A stretch of 9,830 bases of DNA from DAIOFH01 sp036745875. Its GTDB lineage: Bacteria > Planctomycetota > SZUA-567. The translations under genes were made by a program, and so were the position numbers. Shown here piece after piece: positions 6,344 to 9,830 of the stretch (its first letter is position 1; every line of letters begins with the position of its first letter). A model generated the notes under the pieces. It was not told the DNA's origin and ran no database searches. It saw only the letters and a list, made by a program, of their open reading frames with translations. The stretch covers positions 1-9,830 of the forward strand of contig DAIOFH010000142.1 of NCBI GenBank assembly GCA_036745875.1, read 5' to 3'.

Positions 6344-7591
6344 CTAACGCGATTTCTCGGCCTTTATAGCCAAAGCCACGGAGATCTCAGGCGTACTATA
6401 CGGTATGAGCACCGCCTGCAATGCATGGTAAAGGTCGGGTTTCCCGGGCCATACGGTGCCGATCATGTGATTGGTCCGGTCAAGCTGGTGGAACCACGAA
6501 CCGTGTACGTGATCAACCACCTTCTCGTCCAGGTATTTCATAAACGCAGCATAATCCTCCGCATATCTTTCCTTCTTCGTTACGCGCCAAAGGACAGCGG
6601 CAGTACTGATCCCCTCAGCGAGCGTCCAGTGCATCCTGTCGTGGACAATCGGCTTGCCGCTCCAGTCGGTTGTATAGACGATTCCCGGTGCGCCGTCCGC
6701 GTCCCACGCGTCGGCGATCGCCCTTTCATACAGCTTTTCCGCAGCAGCGATGTACCGGCCGGCTTCACCCGGATTGTCCTTGAATGTGGACAATGCCCAC
6801 TGTATGATAAGCCTCGACCACTCCAATCCATGTCCTGGCGTCGCGCCGTAGGGCTTGAACTGATCGTCGGGCCGATCATTATTGTGCTCCAGATCAGGCT
6901 CCCAGTTCTTTGTAAAATGCTCGGGAACGCGCCAGTTATTATTCGAAGCCCAGCCAACGATACGGTCGATGATACGCCCCGCCCTTATCCGGTACTTTTC
7001 ATCCTGCGCTACGTCGGCCGCGGCCAAGAAGGATTCCACCGTATGCATATTTGCATTCAGGCCGCGATAGTCGTCCAACTTCGTGAACTCAGTGTCCCAT
7101 GTATCGCTGGAAAGCCCTTCCTCCTCATTCCAGAAGCGAAGGTCGTACACCTGAAGCGCCTCCCGCAGCAATTCTTCCGCTCCCGCCCTTTCGGCGAGGA
7201 TGCCCGAACATGCACCCAAGATCACGAACGCATGCGTATAGCATTGTTTATTAGGTAGAATCTGGCCATCGGACGCCACACCGGCGTACCAGCCGCCGTT
7301 TTTCACATCGTGCAGTTCGCCCTGGATCCCCTTGAGGGCCAGGTCGACCAGTTCCCCACTTCCCTCATGTCCGAGGAAAAGGCCTATGCTGTAGACATGT
7401 GCCATGCGACAGGTGACATAGGTTTCGCGGCCACGGTCTGTCCACGGCGTCCCGTCGTCGCCGAGATAATAAGCGCTACCGCCTGGGGACGGGAATTTGT
7501 GCCCGAATCGGAGCAGATCGTCTCGAAGTCCTTTCAGGAACGTTTTATTTTCTTCCGTATCAATCCGATATTTTCTGTCCATTTCGGCCAT
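6344..7591 (-). CDS. YihS-like aldose-ketose isomerase (N-acylglucosamine 2-epimerase superfamily)
   Basis: A 415-residue cytosolic sugar isomerase, the usual length for the family, with an (alpha/alpha)6-barrel fold. Motifs line up with E. coli YihS: TCRMAHVYS (60-68), GGWYAGV (99-105), YRGLNANMHTVESFL (175-189), RVPEHF (221-226), GATPGHGLEWSRL (249-261) and DLYHALQ (386-392). The active-site residues expected in YihS-type enzymes, Arg62, His183, His254, Glu257 and His389, are all present, so it should be active. YihS interconverts sulfoquinovose, mannose, fructose or lyxose forms. No sulfoquinovose pathway genes are nearby, so mannose-fructose isomerisation is at least as likely and the substrate is open. 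The start is uncertain: AAGAAAG sits too close to ATG 7591 and suits Met4 (7582) better. An extended -10 promoter lies about 40 bp upstream. It is transcribed convergently with the glycosyltransferase fragment. Confidence 0.88.
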   Translation of the reverse strand: MAEMDRKYRIDTEENKTFLKGLRDDLLRFGHKFPSPGGSAYYLGDDGTPWTDRGRETYVTCRMAHVYSIGLFLGHEGSGELVDLALKGIQGELHDVKNGGWYAGVASDGQILPNKQCYTHAFVILGACSGILAERAGAEELLREALQVYDLRFWNEEEGLSSDTWDTEFTKLDDYRGLNANMHTVESFLAAADVAQDEKYRIRAGRIIDRIVGWASNNNWRVPEHFTKNWEPDLEHNNDRPDDQFKPYGATPGHGLEWSRLIIQWALSTFKDNPGEAGRYIAAAEKLYERAIADAWDADGAPGIVYTTDWSGKPIVHDRMHWTLAEGISTAAVLWRVTKKERYAEDYAAFMKYLDEKVVDHVHGSWFHQLDRTNHMIGTVWPGKPDLYHALQAVLIPYSTPEISVALAIKAEKSR

Positions 7592-7632
7592 CGCTTTCTT
7601 TATAAACAGTTAAAAACAATCTCGTTGAACCT

Positions 7633-7660
7633 ATTATAGCACCCATATCAGGGAAGCAAA
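7633..7660 (-). promoter_or_regulatory. Promoter of the isomerase gene
   Basis: On the minus strand a consensus TATAAT (7633-7638) is preceded by TGC, an extended -10 motif. TTTGCT (7655-7660) lies 16 bp upstream as a weak -35. A small dyad, AAGCA (7654-7658) with TGCTT (7661-7665), overlaps the -35 and might be an operator. The site is just downstream of the broken LtrA gene, so the isomerase does not depend on the merR operon. Confidence 0.6.
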
Positions 7661-7674
7661 TGCTTTTGGGATAC

Positions 7675-7884
7675 TTAATATCCCCAGCAACCTAAAAACA
7701 TGGTTTGCCCAGCCCACAGCCAAAACATGGGGAAAACCATGAGCAAAAACTAACCGAAATACGCATGAACCAGATCAGGATGGTGATCGGCATTGACAAG
7801 TATGCGGGTAATGAGTGAAACGGTAGTTACAAAAACGAGATCGAAGAAGAGTTCCAGCCATGACACTTTTTTCTCTTCCATCAT
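7675..7884 (-). pseudogene. Broken N-terminal fragment of an LtrA-family membrane protein
   Basis: Translation from ATG 7884 gives EEKKVSWLELFFDLVFV, the signature N-terminus of the low-temperature-requirement protein A family (multi-pass membrane proteins, about 350-400 residues, poorly understood function). After 44 codons there is an in-frame TAG (7750-7752). The same frame then continues with FLLMVFPMFWLWAGQTMF, again typical of the family, before homology ends near 7693 and a stop appears at 7675. The gene is therefore broken twice: by a nonsense change and by loss of about 300 C-terminal codons. AAAGGA (7888-7893) is a usable ribosome binding site, best spaced for the second ATG (7881). 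The fragment lies 49 bp after merR and was probably cotranscribed with it. It is not on the supplied list of long reading frames because it is so short. Confidence 0.8.
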
Positions 7885-7933
7885 GGTTCCTTTTATTGGA
7901 AAATCCCCTCCCAATACGCTTCGCGATGCCGCG

Positions 7934-8389
7934 TCACCCAGCCTTTTTGATCCGCTCGGTCTCCTTTTTCTTCTTCGCCAGCGCCTTGTCGACGATGGCG
8001 TGTATGTTTGGCCGCCATTTGTTGGGATCTTCGCCCTTCATAAGCGCCTGATACCACTTGGTTTTATACTCGAGCATTTTTACCCGCTCCTTGGCAGCCT
8101 TGACTTCCTCGACCGCCCTCTCATGCTGGCGCAAAATGATCTGGTATCGCTCCCCGATGGTTTTATCGCCCTCGCGCAGCATCTCGATATAGCGCTTTAT
8201 CTCTGCCAGCGGCATACCGGTCGCACGCCAGCATTGAATATTGTATACCCATTCCAGGTCCTCGTAGGAAAACATCCGCCTCCTGCTTTCAGTCCTCGAA
8301 AGAGTCGGCAACAGACCTTCCTTGTCGTAAAACCGGAGCGAGTGGGGGGAAATGCCCATGATTTCGGACGCTTCTTTTACGCTGAACAT
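7934..8389 (-). CDS. MerR-family regulator, NmlR/AdhR type
   Basis: A 151-residue regulator. Residues 1-20 (FSVKEASEIMGISPHSLRFYD) form the MerR helix-turn-helix, 30-50 the wing with SRRRMFSYEDLEW, and about 78-112 the dimerising antiparallel coiled coil; the tail is basic. Cys53, in IQCWRATGMP, is at the position of the sensor cysteine of NmlR/AdhR regulators, which respond to aldehydes and other electrophiles by thiol modification. No metal-binding cysteine cluster is seen. The start at 8389 is chosen because AGAGGAG lies 7 nt upstream and the domain begins there; an upstream in-frame ATG (8425) would add 12 unrelated residues. It is divergent from an aldo/keto reductase, a frequent pairing for this subfamily, and very likely acts at the dyad in that gene's promoter. 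Confidence 0.92.
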   Translation of the reverse strand: MFSVKEASEIMGISPHSLRFYDKEGLLPTLSRTESRRRMFSYEDLEWVYNIQCWRATGMPLAEIKRYIEMLREGDKTIGERYQIILRQHERAVEEVKAAKERVKMLEYKTKWYQALMKGEDPNKWRPNIHAIVDKALAKKKKETERIKKAG

Positions 8390-8411
8390 AATGGTTCTCC
8401 TCTTGTTGAAA

Positions 8412-8432
8412 TTGAAGTAACTCAAACTTCAA
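8412..8432. promoter_or_regulatory. Perfect 7-bp dyad at the merR transcription start
   Basis: TTGAAGT (8412-8418) and ACTTCAA (8426-8432) are perfect inverted copies separated by 7 bp. The dyad directly abuts the presumed -10 box of merR, so it would cover the transcription start and suits a repressor or autoregulation. Its sequence differs from the TTAGA/TCTAA dyad of the reductase promoter, so the same protein need not bind both. Confidence 0.5.
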
Positions 8433-8523
8433 ATATATCATTGGAAATCGCCTGAGCAATAGTTTTTTTGTCGTCCCAGCTATAGTTTTTCCCATCGCGA
8501 AGACCGAATACGCCTCTATCCAT
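8422..8523 (-). CDS. Small 33-codon ORF, unknown; possible gene remnant
   Basis: Frame from ATG 8523 to TGA 8422, with the C-terminal part DGKNYSWDDKKTIAQAISND and the ending IFEV. Composition and codon use look like real protein, and it reads like the end of a larger protein, but I do not recognise the family. An in-frame TGA lies two codons before the ATG and there is no Shine-Dalgarno sequence, so independent translation is doubtful. It ends 33 bp before merR and overlaps the merR promoter and dyad. It is either the leftover tail of a lost gene once upstream of merR, or chance. Confidence 0.3.
   Translation of the reverse strand: MDRGVFGLRDGKNYSWDDKKTIAQAISNDIFEV
8432..8459 (-). promoter_or_regulatory. 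Candidate promoter of merR
   Basis: On the minus strand, TTGCTC (8454-8459), a 16-bp spacer and TATATT (8432-8437) form a reasonable sigma-70 promoter. It would start transcription about 35 nt before the merR ATG. It lies inside the small ORF at 8422-8523. Confidence 0.5.
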
Positions 8524-8570
8524 TTGTCATCGATAACATTACAAGAGAACACGATTTTTCATAAAATCAC

Positions 8571-8601
8571 TTGACTTAGATTCGCTCTAACTTTGTATGA
8601 T
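8571..8601 (+). promoter_or_regulatory. MerR-type promoter and operator of the aldo/keto reductase
   Basis: TTGACT (8571-8576) and TATGAT (8596-8601) are separated by 19 bp, the over-long spacer typical of MerR-activated promoters. Inside lies a dyad, TTAGA (8576-8580) and TCTAA (8586-8590), with a 5-bp centre, placed between the two boxes as expected for DNA-untwisting activation. A start near 8608 leaves a leader of about 84 nt. It holds two tiny ORFs without ribosome binding sites. Confidence 0.85.
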
Positions 8602-8691
8602 GTCTGTATGGTGACAATTCCGCAGCTGTAACGTACATTTATGGAAAATATTCGTGGACGAGGGTCGCGGACATAAGAAAGGAAGACAGTC

Positions 8692-9684
8692 ATGAAAACG
8701 AGAGTTTTGGGAAAATCAGGATTAAGCGTATCCGCCCTTGGGTTGGGATGCATGGGGATGTCGTTCGGGTACAGCAACCTTCCCGACAAAAAAGACATGA
8801 TCACCCTTATTCGGAACGCGGTGGACCAGGGAGTGACGTTCTTTGATACCGCCGAAATCTACGGACCGTTTATCAACGAGGAATTGGTGGGCGAAGCGTT
8901 GGCCCCTTTCAAGGGAAATGTGGTCATCGCCACAAAGTTCGGCTTCGATATAGACGACGCAACTGGCGTTTCGAAAGGGCTGAACAGCAGGCCGGAACGT
9001 ATCAAAAAAGTCGCCGACGCCTCGCTCAAACGGCTTGGCATCGACGCCATCGATCTCTTTTACCAGCATCGGGTAGATACCGAAGTGCCTATTGAAGAGG
9101 TCGCGGGAGCGGTTAAGGAACTGATCCAACAAGGAAAAGTCAAGCATTTCGGGCTGTCGGAGGCGGGCGTACAGACGATTCGACGTGCGCAAGCGGTGCA
9201 GCCGGTGACCGCCCTGCAAAGCGAATACTCGCTGTGGTGGCGCAAACCCGAGGAGGAGACGCTTTCCGTCCTCGAAGAGTTGGGCATAGGTCTTGTCCCA
9301 TACAGTCCGCTGGGGAAAGGGTATCTGGCCGGGAAATTCACCGACGCCACCCGATTCGATAGTTCCGATTTCCGCAGCAAACTGCCTCGCTTCACGCCGG
9401 AAGCACTGAAGGCCAACAAGACTATGATCGAATTGCTGACGTCAATGGCGAAATCAAAGAACGCCACCCCCGCACAGATCGCCCTCGCATGGCTGTTGGC
9501 GCAAAAACCGTGGATCGTGCCCATTCCCGGGACCACCAACGCGGGGCGGCTGACAGAAAACATCAAATCTGCCGATCTGGAATTGACGCCCGCCGAACTG
9601 AATGACGTCAACACCGCCGCATCAAAGATTCAATTGCAGGGAGACCGCTATCCCGAAGAGTTGTCCAAACTCACGGGAAGGTAA
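8692..9684 (+). CDS. Aldo/keto reductase
   Basis: A 330-residue NADPH-dependent oxidoreductase with a TIM-barrel fold that reduces aldehydes or ketones in the cytosol. The N-terminal LGLGCMGMS (17-24 region) is typical of bacterial members related to YakC/IolS-type enzymes. The catalytic tetrad is complete: Asp52, Tyr57, Lys82 and His126 (FFDTAEIYG, ATKFG, YQHR). The cofactor site is PIPGTTNAGRLTEN (277-290), with Arg286 for the NADPH phosphate. Length and both ends are normal, so the gene is intact. AAAGGAAG lies 6 nt before the ATG. It is transcribed from a MerR-type promoter and divergent from the regulator, which points to detoxification of reactive carbonyls. The precise substrate cannot be read from the sequence. 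Confidence 0.96.
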   Translation: MKTRVLGKSGLSVSALGLGCMGMSFGYSNLPDKKDMITLIRNAVDQGVTFFDTAEIYGPFINEELVGEALAPFKGNVVIATKFGFDIDDATGVSKGLNSRPERIKKVADASLKRLGIDAIDLFYQHRVDTEVPIEEVAGAVKELIQQGKVKHFGLSEAGVQTIRRAQAVQPVTALQSEYSLWWRKPEEETLSVLEELGIGLVPYSPLGKGYLAGKFTDATRFDSSDFRSKLPRFTPEALKANKTMIELLTSMAKSKNATPAQIALAWLLAQKPWIVPIPGTTNAGRLTENIKSADLELTPAELNDVNTAASKIQLQGDRYPEELSKLTGR

Positions 9685-9788
9685 TATGCGAGTTGAGGGG
9701 TGATTGAGTGGTGAAATCAGCCTAGCGTGACGCCTGCCGCAATTCCGTTTCTGATGGAATTCAAGTTCGAAAGCAAGATATGTATAAT

Positions 9789-9828
9789 AAAAACGCTGCC
9801 CGTCAATGCATCGCATTGACGGGCAGCG
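9789..9828 (-). terminator. Strong terminator for a minus-strand gene beyond the right edge
   Basis: A perfect 15-bp GC-rich stem (9794-9808 with 9814-9828), extendable by one pair, is preceded on the plus strand by AAAAA (9789-9793). Read on the minus strand it is a classic hairpin followed by TTTTTATTA. A T-tract on the plus side, beyond base 9830, could make it serve the aldo/keto reductase as well; no other terminator follows that gene in the 105 bp before this hairpin. Confidence 0.85.
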
Positions 9829-9830
9829 CA

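Noticed and set aside
8289..8552. An 87-codon minus-strand ORF overlapping the start of merR.
   Set aside because: It overlaps merR out of frame, and its left part is the wrong frame of the better small ORF at 8422-8523.
9760..9788. TTCAAG and TATAAT as a plus-strand promoter near the right edge.
   Set aside because: The -35 is weak, and transcription would run directly into the hairpin at 9794-9828, so it is likely a chance match.

Overview
This is a bacterial chromosomal window, mostly GC-rich in its coding parts, with several visibly AT-rich intergenic stretches. It opens with the last 40 codons of a sodium-pump decarboxylase beta subunit, which suggests an anaerobe or facultative anaerobe that drives Na+ export by decarboxylation. 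A very large flagellin shows that the organism is motile. Together these fit groups such as Synergistota or Negativicutes, but no phylogenetic marker is present, so the assignment is tentative.

Left part (1-710): the oadB-type 3' end with a strong terminator, then about 500 bp without a gene. That stretch holds a repeat family: two 80-bp direct copies that differ at three positions, plus one inverted copy of the core. It also holds the terminator of the flagellin gene. Centre-left (711-5039, minus strand): one uninterrupted flagellin gene of 1442 codons. Its filament-forming ends are normal, but between them lies a roughly 1100-residue surface region that contains a divergent tandem duplication of about 286 residues. 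From 5040 to 5760 is a 720-bp gene-free stretch, AT-rich from about 5220. It carries a well-formed plus-strand promoter, several dyads and a degenerate copy of the repeat, but no ORF worth calling.

Centre-right (5761-7933): debris and one intact gene. An ArnT/PMT-type glycosyltransferase is cut off after about 135 residues. An intact YihS-like sugar isomerase of the N-acylglucosamine 2-epimerase superfamily runs on the minus strand. Upstream of it is the broken N-terminus of an LtrA-family membrane protein with an internal stop. The pattern suggests repeated gene replacement at this site.

Right part (7934-9830): a regulatory pair. A MerR-family regulator of the NmlR/AdhR type, with a cysteine at the family's usual sensor position, is divergent from an intact aldo/keto reductase. 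The reductase promoter has a 19-bp spacer holding a TTAGA/TCTAA dyad, the standard layout of a MerR-activated promoter. The likely logic is that reactive aldehydes or other electrophiles modify the regulator, which then activates the reductase. A 33-codon ORF of unknown origin overlaps the merR promoter. The window ends in a perfect hairpin that would terminate a minus-strand gene lying further right.

I see no CRISPR array, tRNA, rRNA or complete insertion sequence. The most unusual items are the giant flagellin with its internal duplication, the repeat family at both ends of that gene, and the AT-rich segment that has a promoter but no gene.
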